DNA of 19,063 nt from Rubrimonas sp036788415 (GTDB lineage Bacteria; Pseudomonadota; Alphaproteobacteria; Rhodobacterales; Rhodobacteraceae). This document shows positions 8,031-15,860 of the stretch, one piece after another. The stretch is from NCBI RefSeq assembly GCF_036788415.1, contig NZ_DAIQNN010000062.1:1-19063 (forward strand), given 5' to 3'. The notes beneath the pieces were generated by a model. That model did not search any database, had not been told where the DNA came from, and saw nothing but the letters and a program-made list of their open reading frames with translations. The translations under genes were made by a program, and so were the position numbers. The first letter of the stretch is position 1, and every line of letters starts with the position of its first letter.

Positions 8031-8059
8031 TTGACCCGCTTTTGGGCGCGCCCGATAAG
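8031..8059 (+). promoter_or_regulatory. Candidate sigma70-type promoter of trpS
   Basis: TTGACC (8031-8036) and GATAAG (8054-8059) are separated by exactly 17 nt. This would start transcription near 8066, about 20 nt before the trpS ATG, leaving room for the AAGGGG Shine-Dalgarno. The -35 matches the consensus at five of six positions. Confidence 0.55.
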
Positions 8060-8087
8060 GCGCGCGCATCGAGCGAAGGGGTCTGGC

Positions 8088-9119
8088 ATGGGTGAGACTG
8101 TGGGGCATGAGCGGCGCGTGTTCTCGGGCGTTCAGCCCACGGGGAACCTTCATCTGGGCAACTATCTCGGGGCGGTCAAACGCTTCGTCGAAATGCAGGA
8201 GCAGGACGTCCAGACCCTCTACTGCGTGGTCGATCTGCACGCAATCACCATGCCCTACGACCCGCGCGCCCTGCGCCACGCGACCCGGGAGCTGACGGCG
8301 GCCTTCCTCGCCTGCGGGCTCGACCCGGCGAAGTCGATCCTGTTCAACCAGAGCCAGGTGCCGGCGCACGCAGAATTGACATGGCTTTTCAACTGCGTGG
8401 CGCGGATCGGCTGGCTCAACCGGATGACCCAGTTCAAAGACAAGGCGGGCAAGAACCGCGAGGCGGCGAGCGTCGGCATCTACGCCTATCCGGTGCTGAT
8501 GGCCGCCGACATCCTCGTCTACAAGGCGACGCATGTGCCGGTGGGCGAAGATCAGAAGCAGCATCTGGAACTCGCCCGCGACATCGCGTCCAAGTTCAAC
8601 CTCGATTTCGGCGCGCCGGACTTCTTCCCGCTGCCCGAGCCGATGATCGAGGGGGCCGCGACCCGGGTGATGTCCTTGCGCGACGGGACCAAGAAGATGT
8701 CGAAATCCGACCCGTCCGACCTCAGCCGGATCAACCTCACCGACGACGCCGACGCCATCGCCCAGAAGATCCGCAAGGCCCAGACCGACCCCGAGCCGCT
8801 GCCCTCGGAAGAGGAGGGGCTTGAGGGGCGGCCGGGGGCTGCGAATCTCGTCGCGATCTATGCGGCGCTCGCCGACATGCCGAAGGCGGCGGTGCTGGCG
8901 GAATTCGGCGGCCAGCCCTTCTCGGCGTTCAAGCCGGCGCTGGCGGAACTGGCCGTCGCGAAGGTCGCGCCGATCGCCGGGCGGATGCGCGAACACCTCG
9001 CCGATCCCGCTCATATCGACGCCGTGCTCGCCGACGGCGCCGAGCGGGCCGAGGCGATCGCCGCGCCGGTCGCGCGCGACGCCTACGAGATCGCGGGGCT
9101 GCTGCGCACGCGCCGTTGA
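8088..9119 (+). CDS. trpS: Tryptophanyl-tRNA synthetase
   Basis: TrpS charges tRNA-Trp. This class I aminoacyl-tRNA synthetase has the HIGH-type motif as TGNLHLGNYLGA (residues 18-29), preceded by FSGVQP, and the KMSKS loop at 203-207 in GTKKMSKSDPSD. Length, 343 residues, is usual for bacterial TrpS. The open frame reaches 8031, but that part holds the promoter-like sequence. ATG 8088 is preferred because AAGGGG lies about 8 nt upstream and homologues begin just before this VFSGVQPTG core. The gene stands alone with its own promoter; the next gene starts 81 nt downstream with separate signals. In some Rhodobacterales trpS sits near glnD and murJ, which agrees with this neighbourhood. Confidence 0.97.
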   Translation: MGETVGHERRVFSGVQPTGNLHLGNYLGAVKRFVEMQEQDVQTLYCVVDLHAITMPYDPRALRHATRELTAAFLACGLDPAKSILFNQSQVPAHAELTWLFNCVARIGWLNRMTQFKDKAGKNREAASVGIYAYPVLMAADILVYKATHVPVGEDQKQHLELARDIASKFNLDFGAPDFFPLPEPMIEGAATRVMSLRDGTKKMSKSDPSDLSRINLTDDADAIAQKIRKAQTDPEPLPSEEEGLEGRPGAANLVAIYAALADMPKAAVLAEFGGQPFSAFKPALAELAVAKVAPIAGRMREHLADPAHIDAVLADGAERAEAIAAPVARDAYEIAGLLRTRR

Positions 9120-9165
9120 CGGCGCCCCGGCGCGGGCGGGCGCGCGTCCGACGCCCTGCGCGCTC

Positions 9166-9194
9166 TTGCGACAGGGCGCCGCGGTTTGTTACCT
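9166..9194 (+). promoter_or_regulatory. Candidate promoter of the acyl-CoA synthetase gene, implying a leaderless mRNA
   Basis: TTGCGA (9166-9171) and TTACCT (9189-9194) are 17 nt apart. The ATG begins at 9201, seven bases after the -10 box, where RNA synthesis would start. No purine-rich Shine-Dalgarno lies between 9180 and 9200. The -10 is a weak match to consensus. Confidence 0.4.
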
Positions 9195-9200
9195 GACGGC

Positions 9201-10817
9201 ATGACACAGAGCGATTTCCTCGCGCCCCGGGAGGCGAACCACCAGCCGCTGACGCCGCTGGGCTGGCTCGCGCGCGCCGCCACGACTCATCCCGACCGCG
9301 TCGCCGTGATCTCGGGCGACGAGCGGATCTCCTATCGCGACTTCCACGCCCGCGCGCGCAGGCTGTGCTCTGCGCTGGGCGCCCATGGCGTGCGGCGCGG
9401 CGACGTGGTCGCGACGCTGCTGCTCAACACGCCGGCGCAACTGGAGGCGCATTTCGGCGTTCCGATGAGCGGGGCGGTGCTGAACACGCTCAACACGCGC
9501 CTCGACGCGGCGGGGATCGCCTTCATCCTCGACCATGGCGAGGCGAAGGCGCTGATCGTGGACGCGGAACTCGCGCCGCTCGCGCGCGAGGCGCTTGCGC
9601 TCTGCACGGCGAAGCCCTTCGTGGTGGAGTATGTCGACCCCTCGGCGCCGGCGCCGCGGGCGTTTCCCGACGCGCTCGACTACGAGGCGTTCCTCGCGCA
9701 GGGCGACCCGGATTGCGTCTGGGAGGGGCCGTCGGACGAGTGGGAGTCGATCTCGCTCAACTACACCTCGGGCACGACGGGTGACCCCAAGGGCGTGCTC
9801 TACCACCACCGGGGCGCGGCCTTGCTGGCGACGGGCAACGCGCTGCATGCGCAGTTGCATCAGGGCGCGGTCTATCTCTGGACCCTGCCGATGTTCCACT
9901 GCAACGGCTGGTGCTTCCCGTGGTCGATCACGCTGGTCGCAGGCACGCATGTCTGCCTGCGGCAAGTCCGCGCGAAGGTGATGTACGATGCCATCGCCGA
10001 TCATGGCGTCACCCATTTGTGCGGCGCGCCGATCGTGATGGCGACGCTGCTCGGGGCCTCCGCCGACGAGAAGCGCGACTTCCCCCAACGCGTGCGCTTC
10101 AACACCGCCGCAGCGCCGCCGCCGGAAAAGGTGCTGGCGGGGATGGCCGCCGCCGGCTTCGACGTCACCCATCTCTACGGCCTGACCGAGACCTACGGAC
10201 CCGCCGTGGTCAACGAATGGCGCGCGGAGTGGGAGGCGCTGGAGCCGGGCCCGCGCGCGGTCAAGAAGGCGCGGCAGGGGGTGCGCTACGCAGCCCTCGA
10301 ATCGCTCGCCGTGCTCGACCCCGAGACGATGGCCCCCGTGCCGGCGGACGGCCAGACCATCGGCGAGGTGATGTTCCGCGGGAACGTCGTGATGAAGGGC
10401 TACCACCGCAACCCGGCGGCGACCGAGAAGGCCTTCGCGGGCGGCTGGTTCCATTCCGGCGATCTGGGCGTCACGCATCCCGACGGCTACATCCAGCTCA
10501 AGGACCGCGCCAAGGACATCATCATCTCGGGCGGCGAGAACATCTCCTCCATCGAGGTCGAGGACGTGCTCTACAAGCATCCCGCCGTGGCCTTCGCCGC
10601 GGTTGTGGCGAAACCCGACGAGAAATGGGGCGAGACGCCCTGCGCCTTCGTCGAGCTGCGCCCGGGCCATGACGCCACGGAAGCCGAGATCGTGGCGTGG
10701 TGCCGCGAGCATCTGGCGCATTACAAAGCCCCGCGTTCCGTGATCTTCTGCGAGGTGCCCAAGACCTCGACCGGCAAGATTCAGAAATTCGAATTGCGCA
10801 AGCGGGTTCAGGGCTGA
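9201..10817 (+). CDS. Acyl-CoA synthetase (AMP-binding, ANL superfamily)
   Basis: A 538-residue acyl-AMP-forming ligase that would activate a carboxylic acid with ATP and join it to CoA. The phosphate-binding loop is YTSGTTGDPKGVLYHHRG from residue 188. TLPMFHCNGWCFPW follows, then YGLTETYGP, GWFHSGDLG, the hinge region KDRAKDIIISGGENISSIEVED, and the C-terminal catalytic lysine K526 in KTSTGKIQKFELRK. The YHHRGA and MFHCNGWCFPW motifs place it in the medium-chain/DmdB-like group. DmdB activates methylmercaptopropionate in marine Rhodobacterales, but the substrate cannot be assigned from sequence, and no dmdA, dmdC or dmdD is near. ATG 9201 is preferred over the TTG five codons earlier. It lacks a Shine-Dalgarno and fits a leaderless start. 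Confidence 0.92.
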   Translation: MTQSDFLAPREANHQPLTPLGWLARAATTHPDRVAVISGDERISYRDFHARARRLCSALGAHGVRRGDVVATLLLNTPAQLEAHFGVPMSGAVLNTLNTRLDAAGIAFILDHGEAKALIVDAELAPLAREALALCTAKPFVVEYVDPSAPAPRAFPDALDYEAFLAQGDPDCVWEGPSDEWESISLNYTSGTTGDPKGVLYHHRGAALLATGNALHAQLHQGAVYLWTLPMFHCNGWCFPWSITLVAGTHVCLRQVRAKVMYDAIADHGVTHLCGAPIVMATLLGASADEKRDFPQRVRFNTAAAPPPEKVLAGMAAAGFDVTHLYGLTETYGPAVVNEWRAEWEALEPGPRAVKKARQGVRYAALESLAVLDPETMAPVPADGQTIGEVMFRGNVVMKGYHRNPAATEKAFAGGWFHSGDLGVTHPDGYIQLKDRAKDIIISGGENISSIEVEDVLYKHPAVAFAAVVAKPDEKWGETPCAFVELRPGHDATEAEIVAWCREHLAHYKAPRSVIFCEVPKTSTGKIQKFELRKRVQG

Positions 10818-10868
10818 CGCGGAGGCGGCGCGCCCCCTCTTTCGAGGTCTGCGCCGGGAGGACGAGAG

Positions 10869-11063
10869 ATGAGCGACAAGAACCAGGACTCGGTCGCCGA
10901 GTTCAACGAGAAGACGAAGAAGTACGGCACCGCCTATGCGGTGTTCGGCGAAGCGCTGGGCGGCGACTCGCTCAAGACCACTGTGAAGATCGTTCAATAC
11001 GCGCTGGTCGCGGTCGCCGTGTTCGTCGTGCTGGCGGCGGTCTGGGCGCGGATCGCCGGCTGA
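10869..11063 (+). CDS. Small single-span membrane protein of unknown function
   Basis: A 64-residue product I do not recognise. It has a charged, polar N-terminal half (MSDKNQDSVAEFNEKTKKYG), a short middle with a Gly-Gly turn, and one C-terminal hydrophobic span at about 42-61 ending in RIAG. The N-terminal half probably faces the cytosol. The strong Shine-Dalgarno GGGAGGA about 7 nt before the ATG makes it likely to be translated. It lies 51 nt after the acyl-CoA synthetase and 95 nt before pyc, same strand. The size and layout recall the small subunit IV of bacterial aa3 oxidases, but I see no convincing motif, so I leave it unassigned. Confidence 0.72.
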   Translation: MSDKNQDSVAEFNEKTKKYGTAYAVFGEALGGDSLKTTVKIVQYALVAVAVFVVLAAVWARIAG

Positions 11064-11158
11064 GGGGGCGGTCGGGGCGGCGCGGCATTTTCCATGCTGC
11101 GGACGCGCATTCCTCGCGTTAGCTTGCGGCGACTCAGACGCCCGCACAGGACCGCCCC

Positions 11159-14100
11159 ATGCATGATTTCAAGAAGATCCTGATCGCCAACCGCGGCGAG
11201 ATCGCGATCCGCGTGATGCGCGCGGCCAACGAACTCGGCAAGCGCACGGTCGCGATCTACGCCGATCAGGACAAGCTTGCGCTGCACCGGTTCAAGGCGG
11301 ACGAAGCCTACAAGATTGGCGAGGGGCTGGGGCCGGTCGCGGCCTATCTCGCCATCGACGAGGTTATCCGGGTCGCGCGCGAGAGCGGGGCCGACGCGAT
11401 CCATCCCGGCTACGGGCTGCTGTCGGAGAACCCCGATTTCGTGGACGCCTGCACGGCGGCCGGGATCGCCTTCATCGGCCCCAAGGCCGCGACGATGCGG
11501 ATGCTCGGCGACAAGGCGAGCGCGCGCAAGGCCGCCATCGCCGCGGGCGTGCCGGTGGTGCCCGCGACCGAAGTCCTGTCCGACGACATGGGCGAAGTGC
11601 GCCGCATGGCCGCCGAGATCGGCTATCCGCTGATGCTCAAGGCGAGCTGGGGCGGCGGCGGGCGGGGCATGCGGCCGATCCTGTCGGAGCAGGAACTCGA
11701 AGCCAAGGTGCGCGAGGGGCGGCGCGAGGCGGAAGCCGCCTTCGGCAATGGCGAGGGCTATCTGGAGAAGATGGTCCAGCGCGCCCGCCATGTGGAAGTG
11801 CAGATCCTCGGCGACCGGCACGGCAACATCGTCCATCTCTTCGAGCGCGACTGCACGGTGCAGCGGCGCAACCAGAAAGTCGTCGAGCGCGCGCCCGCCC
11901 CCTATCTCGACGAGGCCAAACGCGCGGAGATCTGCGAATACGGGCTGCGCATCGCGCGCCACGCCAATTACGAATGCGCGGGCACAGTCGAATTCCTGCA
12001 GGACGTGGACAGCGGCGCCTTCTACTTCATCGAGGTCAATCCGCGCGTGCAGGTCGAGCACACCGTCACCGAGGAAGTGACGGGGGTGGACATCGTGAAG
12101 GCGCAGATCCGCATCGCCGAAGGCGCGCGGATCGGCGACGTCGCCGACAGCGGCGTGCCGGCGCAGCACGAGCTGCGCCTCGACGGCCACGCAGTGCAGT
12201 GCCGCATCACCACCGAGGACCCGCTCAACAATTTCATCCCCGATTACGGGCGGATCACCGCGTATCGCGGCGCGACGGGCTTCGGCATAAGGCTCGACGG
12301 CGGCACGGCCTATTCGGGCGCCGTCATCACCCGCTATTACGATTCGCTTCTGGAGAAGGTGACGGCCTGGGCGCCGGCGCCGGAGGAGGCGGTGGCGCGG
12401 CTCGACCGGGCGCTGCGCGAATTCCGCATCCGCGGCGTCGCCACCAACCTCGCCTTCGTCGAGAACCTGATCGCGCAGCCCGCCTTCAAGGACGCGACCT
12501 ACACCACGCGCTTCATCGACGAGACGCCGGCGCTTTTCACCTTCCGCCCCCGGCGCGACCGCGCGACGAAGATCCTGCGCTACATCGCCGACGTCACGGT
12601 GAACGGGCATCCCGAGACGGCCGGCCGCCCGCGCCCGCCCGCGACCGCCCATCCGCCGCGCCCGCCCAAACCCCGCCGCGAGACGCCGCCGGACGGCTGG
12701 AAGCAGCTGCTCGAAGAGAAAGGCCCCAAGGGCGTCGCCGAGGCGATGCTGGCCTCGCGCCGGCTGCTGCTGACCGACACGACGATGCGCGACGGCCACC
12801 AGTCGCTGCTCGCCACCCGCATGCGCTCGATCGACATGGTCAACGCAGCGCCCGTCTATGCGCGCAACCTGCCGGAGCTGTTCTCGGTGGAGTGCTGGGG
12901 CGGCGCGACCTTCGACGTGGCCTACCGCTTCCTGCAGGAATGCCCGTGGCAGCGGCTGCGCGACCTGCGCCGGCGGATGCCGAACATGCTGCTGCAGATG
13001 CTGCTGCGCTCGGCCAACGGCGTCGGCTACAGCAACTACCCCGACAATGTGGTGAAGCTCTTCACCCGGCAGGCGGCGCAGACCGGCGTCGACGTGTTCC
13101 GCGTCTTCGACGCGCTGAACTGGATGGAGAACATGCGCGTCGGCATCGACGCGGTGCTCGAGACCGACAAGATCTGCGAAGCGGCGATCTGCTACACCGG
13201 CGACATCGACGACCCGGACCGCGCGAAATATTCGCTGAGCTACTATGTGAAGCTCGCCAAGGAGCTGGAGGCCGCCGGCGCGCATGTGCTGGGGCTGAAG
13301 GACATGGCGGGGCTGCTGAAGCCGCTCGCCGCGCGCAGGCTGGTCGCCGCGCTGAAGGACGAGATCGGCATCCCGATCCATTTCCACACGCACGACACGT
13401 CGGGCATGTCGGCGGCTTCGGTGATCGCGGCGGCGGAGGCCGGGGTGGACGCGGCGGATGCGGCGATGGACGCGTTCTCGGGCATGACCTCGCAGCCCTG
13501 CTTCGGGGCCATCGTCGAGGCGCTGCGCGGGAGCGAGCGCGACACCGGTTTCGACCCGGCGGTGATCCGCGAGATCTCGACCTATTGGGAGCATGTGCGC
13601 GCGCAGTACATCGGCTTCGAGACCGACATGAAGGCGCCGGCCTCCGAAGTCTATCAGCACGAGATGCCGGGCGGGCAGTTCACCAACCTCAAGGCGCAGG
13701 CGCGCAGCCTCGGGCTGGAGGAGAAATGGCCGGAAGTCGCGAAGGCCTACGCCGAGGCGAACGCCATGTTCGGCGACATCGTCAAGGTCACGCCGTCCTC
13801 CAAGGTGGTGGGCGACATGGCGCTCATGATGGTGACGCAAGGGTTGAGCCGCGCCGATGTCGAGGACCCCGCGCGCGACATCGCCTTCCCGGAGTCGGTG
13901 GTGGGGATGATGCGCGGCGATCTCGGCCAGCCGCCGGGGGGCTGGCCCGAGGCGATCCAGAAGAAGGTGCTCAAGGGCGAGGCGCCGACGACCGACCGGC
14001 CCGGCGCGCGGCTGGCGCCGGTCGATCTGGAGGCGGTGCGCGCGCAGGTGAGCGCCGAACTCGAAGGCAAAGTCGTCGACGACGAGGACTTGGCCTCCTA

Positions 14101-14608
14101 TCTGATGTATCCCAAAGTCTATCTCGATTACATGGGACGGCGGCGCGAGTTCGGCCCGGTCCGGCAATTGCCGACGCCGATCTTCTTCTACGGGATGGAG
14201 CAAGGGCAGGAGATTTCGGTCGATCTCGAACTCGGCAAGACGCTGGTGATCCGGCTGGCGGCCATCGGCGAAAGCCATGACGGCGAGATCAAGGTTTTCT
14301 TCGAACTGAACGGCGAGCCGCGCGCGATCCGGGCGCCGGACCGCCACGCCGGGCAGGGCAAGGCGACCCGACCCAAGGCCGAGCCGGGCAACCCGGCGCA
14401 TGTCGCAGCGCCGCTGCCGGGGGTGATCGCCACGGTCGCCGTGTCGGACGGCGCGACGGTGAAGCCGGGGGACATGCTGCTCTCCATCGAGGCGATGAAG
14501 ATGGAGACGGCGCTGCACGCCGACCGCGCGGGCGTTGTGAAGAGGGTGCACGCGCAGGCCGGCGCGCAGGTCGACGCCAAGGACCTGCTGGTCGAATACG
14601 AGGCGTGA
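11159..14608 (+). CDS. pyc: Pyruvate carboxylase
   Basis: Pyc makes oxaloacetate from pyruvate, bicarbonate and ATP, refilling the TCA cycle. All domains are present in one 1149-residue chain, the usual full length. The biotin carboxylase part comes first (KKILIANRGEIAIRVMRAA; IHPGYGLLSENPDF; ATP-grasp KASWGGGGRGMR from K161; FIEVNPRVQVEHTVTEEVTG). A Pro/Arg-rich linker follows at about 481-520. The carboxyltransferase starts at DTTMRDGHQSLLATR (540-554) and keeps the metal ligands H743 and H745 (HFHTHDTSG) and the catalytic Thr region FSGMTSQP. The C-terminal biotinyl domain has EAMKMET with the biotinylated lysine at K1114. AGGA lies about 8 nt before the ATG. It ends 6 nt from the stop of the convergent unknown gene, opposite the lut operon. 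Confidence 0.98.
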   Translation: MHDFKKILIANRGEIAIRVMRAANELGKRTVAIYADQDKLALHRFKADEAYKIGEGLGPVAAYLAIDEVIRVARESGADAIHPGYGLLSENPDFVDACTAAGIAFIGPKAATMRMLGDKASARKAAIAAGVPVVPATEVLSDDMGEVRRMAAEIGYPLMLKASWGGGGRGMRPILSEQELEAKVREGRREAEAAFGNGEGYLEKMVQRARHVEVQILGDRHGNIVHLFERDCTVQRRNQKVVERAPAPYLDEAKRAEICEYGLRIARHANYECAGTVEFLQDVDSGAFYFIEVNPRVQVEHTVTEEVTGVDIVKAQIRIAEGARIGDVADSGVPAQHELRLDGHAVQCRITTEDPLNNFIPDYGRITAYRGATGFGIRLDGGTAYSGAVITRYYDSLLEKVTAWAPAPEEAVARLDRALREFRIRGVATNLAFVENLIAQPAFKDATYTTRFIDETPALFTFRPRRDRATKILRYIADVTVNGHPETAGRPRPPATAHPPRPPKPRRETPPDGWKQLLEEKGPKGVAEAMLASRRLLLTDTTMRDGHQSLLATRMRSIDMVNAAPVYARNLPELFSVECWGGATFDVAYRFLQECPWQRLRDLRRRMPNMLLQMLLRSANGVGYSNYPDNVVKLFTRQAAQTGVDVFRVFDALNWMENMRVGIDAVLETDKICEAAICYTGDIDDPDRAKYSLSYYVKLAKELEAAGAHVLGLKDMAGLLKPLAARRLVAALKDEIGIPIHFHTHDTSGMSAASVIAAAEAGVDAADAAMDAFSGMTSQPCFGAIVEALRGSERDTGFDPAVIREISTYWEHVRAQYIGFETDMKAPASEVYQHEMPGGQFTNLKAQARSLGLEEKWPEVAKAYAEANAMFGDIVKVTPSSKVVGDMALMMVTQGLSRADVEDPARDIAFPESVVGMMRGDLGQPPGGWPEAIQKKVLKGEAPTTDRPGARLAPVDLEAVRAQVSAELEGKVVDDEDLASYLMYPKVYLDYMGRRREFGPVRQLPTPIFFYGMEQGQEISVDLELGKTLVIRLAAIGESHDGEIKVFFELNGEPRAIRAPDRHAGQGKATRPKAEPGNPAHVAAPLPGVIATVAVSDGATVKPGDMLLSIEAMKMETALHADRAGVVKRVHAQAGAQVDAKDLLVEYEA

Positions 14609-14614
14609 GGCGGG

Positions 14615-15178
14615 TCACCCCGCGCCGCGCGTCTTGCGCAGGAGGCGTGCGGCAAGGCGCGGCGCCGGCTCGGAGGCGTCGCCGACCTCGATCATCGGGG
14701 CCGGCGCCGCGTCGAGCCGCTTGCGGTCCTGCCGCGCGCGCAGCGCGTAGCCTGCGGCGCCGCCGCCTGCGAAGGCCAGCGCCGCCAGCCCAAGCGTGAC
14801 GAACTGGGTCAGCATCAGCGCGATGCCGAGCCCCGCCGCGCCGCCGGCGAGCAAGGTCGGGCCGACGCGGCTGAGGGCGCCGGGTTTGCTCGCCTTGAGA
14901 ATTCGCTTTTCCGCCGCCTCCCGGTCGCGCAGCCGCTGCTGTTCGGCCTTGACCCGCAGCGCCTCGCGCTCGCGCGCGTGCTTCTCGCCGAGCTTCGCCT
15001 CGCCGAGGCGCTTCTGGGCGCTGGCGAGCGATCCGAACCAGAGCGCCGTCATCGCCCCGATGGCGAGCGCGAGGGCGGCGTAGAGCGGCCAGGTGGTTCG
15101 CCAGTCGCCGAGCAGGGCGACATAGGTGAGAAGCGCCGTGACGGCCTGCAGCAGGGCCACTCCGATCAGAAAGCGCAT
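14615..15178 (-). CDS. Unrecognised membrane protein with central coiled coil, last gene of the lut run
   Basis: A 187-residue protein I cannot assign. Visible parts, in order: two hydrophobic spans (about 3-23 and 30-50); a highly charged, probably coiled-coil segment at 52-97 rich in Lys, Arg, Glu and Ala (AQKRLGEAKLGEKHARERE and onward); two further hydrophobic spans (about 106-126 and 128-147, Gly/Ala-rich); and a basic tail. The hairpin-like topology suggests an inner-membrane protein with a cytosolic coiled coil. It starts 28 nt after the lutC stop on the same strand. Its Shine-Dalgarno (AGGGGAG) is inside a perfect hairpin. It converges with pyc (6 nt). Whether it has a part in lactate use is not known. 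Confidence 0.75.
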   Translation of the reverse strand: MRFLIGVALLQAVTALLTYVALLGDWRTTWPLYAALALAIGAMTALWFGSLASAQKRLGEAKLGEKHAREREALRVKAEQQRLRDREAAEKRILKASKPGALSRVGPTLLAGGAAGLGIALMLTQFVTLGLAALAFAGGGAAGYALRARQDRKRLDAAPAPMIEVGDASEPAPRLAARLLRKTRGAG

Positions 15179-15181
15179 GGC

Positions 15182-15203
15182 CGCTCCCCTCGCGCGGGGA
15201 GCG
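15182..15203 (-). promoter_or_regulatory. Hairpin covering the Shine-Dalgarno of the gene at 14615-15178
   Basis: On the minus strand CGCTCCCC and GGGGAGCG pair perfectly (8 bp) around a 6-nt loop (GCGCGA). The 3' arm holds the only good Shine-Dalgarno for the gene whose ATG is at 15178. There is no U-tract, so it is not a classic terminator. It lies in the 28 nt between lutC and that gene. Confidence 0.55.
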
Positions 15204-15206
15204 CCG

Positions 15207-15860
15207 TCACTCCCCTTCGATCAGGAATATATGCAAGGCGACCGGCCCGTGCGCCCCCAGTTGCAGCGTCTGGCCGATATCGGCGGAGCGCGACGGCCCG
15301 GTCACCATGTTCAGCGTGCGGGGGTCGAGCCCGCGCGACCGCCACAGCGTCCAGAAATCCTCGAAGCCGCCGCACATGTCCGAGGCGCGGAGGACGACGA
15401 AATGCGTCTCGGACAGGAAAGTGAGGGTGACCGGATTCTCGGGGCCCGAAGCGAGGACCAGCGTGCCGGTCTCGGCGATCCCCGCCTGCGCGAGCGACAG
15501 GCCGGCGGGCTCCTCGATCCGGCCCGGACCCTGCGTCACCTCGACGCCGCCCCAGTCGAGCACGGCGAAGGCGGGCTCGGCGCCGCAGCGGATCGCCGCG
15601 GGCAGGTTGCGCGCGCGCAGCTCCGCGGCGAGCGCCGCGGGCAGGTCGGCCATGGCCGAAAGCCGCGAGACGGTCGCCGAGACGGCGGTCGCCTTGGCCT
15701 CGAAACGGTCGAGCCGCGCGGCGCCGGTCGTCTGCGCGATGGCGGGCGCGAGGCTCGGGGCGGGGCGGTCGGCGAGGCGCGCCCGGGCGGTCCCGGCGCG
15801 GGCGGGGTCGGCGGGGACGGCCTTGCGCAGCCGGTTGAGGATGGCCTCGCGCGCGCTCAT
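15207..15860 (-). CDS. lutC: L-lactate utilization protein LutC (LUD domain)
   Basis: LutC is the third part of the LutABC complex, which oxidises L-lactate to pyruvate. The 217-residue product has an N-terminal helix (MSAREAILNRLRKAV) and then a LUD domain. Recognisable parts are AGIAETGTLVLASGPENP (126-143), THFVVL with H153, a late TGPSRSADIGQTLQLGAHGP block (187-206) and the family's ending GPVALHIFLIEGE. The frame is open far upstream, but that part overlaps lutB in another frame. ATG 15860 overlaps the lutB stop by 4 nt (ATGA), so coupling decides the start. An LUD-only protein in this position behind LutA and LutB is the standard arrangement. Confidence 0.93.
   Translation of the reverse strand: MSAREAILNRLRKAVPADPARAGTARARLADRPAPSLAPAIAQTTGAARLDRFEAKATAVSATVSRLSAMADLPAALAAELRARNLPAAIRCGAEPAFAVLDWGGVEVTQGPGRIEEPAGLSLAQAGIAETGTLVLASGPENPVTLTFLSETHFVVLRASDMCGGFEDFWTLWRSRGLDPRTLNMVTGPSRSADIGQTLQLGAHGPVALHIFLIEGE

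Noticed and set aside
9120..9165. GC-rich inverted repeats after trpS as a terminator
   Set aside because: GCGCCC/GGGCGC can pair, but the stem is short with a long loop and no T-run. I do not call a terminator.
9189..11147. A 652-codon minus-strand open frame opposite the acyl-CoA synthetase
   Set aside because: Same composition bias and no recognisable fold. It is a shadow of a gene with intact AMP-binding motifs.
10994..14551. A 1185-codon open frame on the minus strand opposite pyc
   Set aside because: Its product is rich in His, Arg, Asp and Ala with no domain order, as expected for the complement of a high-GC gene. The plus strand encodes a complete pyruvate carboxylase with all catalytic motifs.
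14610..14623. Short dyad GCGGG-TCAC-CCCGC at the pyc/unknown-gene junction
   Set aside because: Only 5 bp and no T-run; expected often at this GC content.
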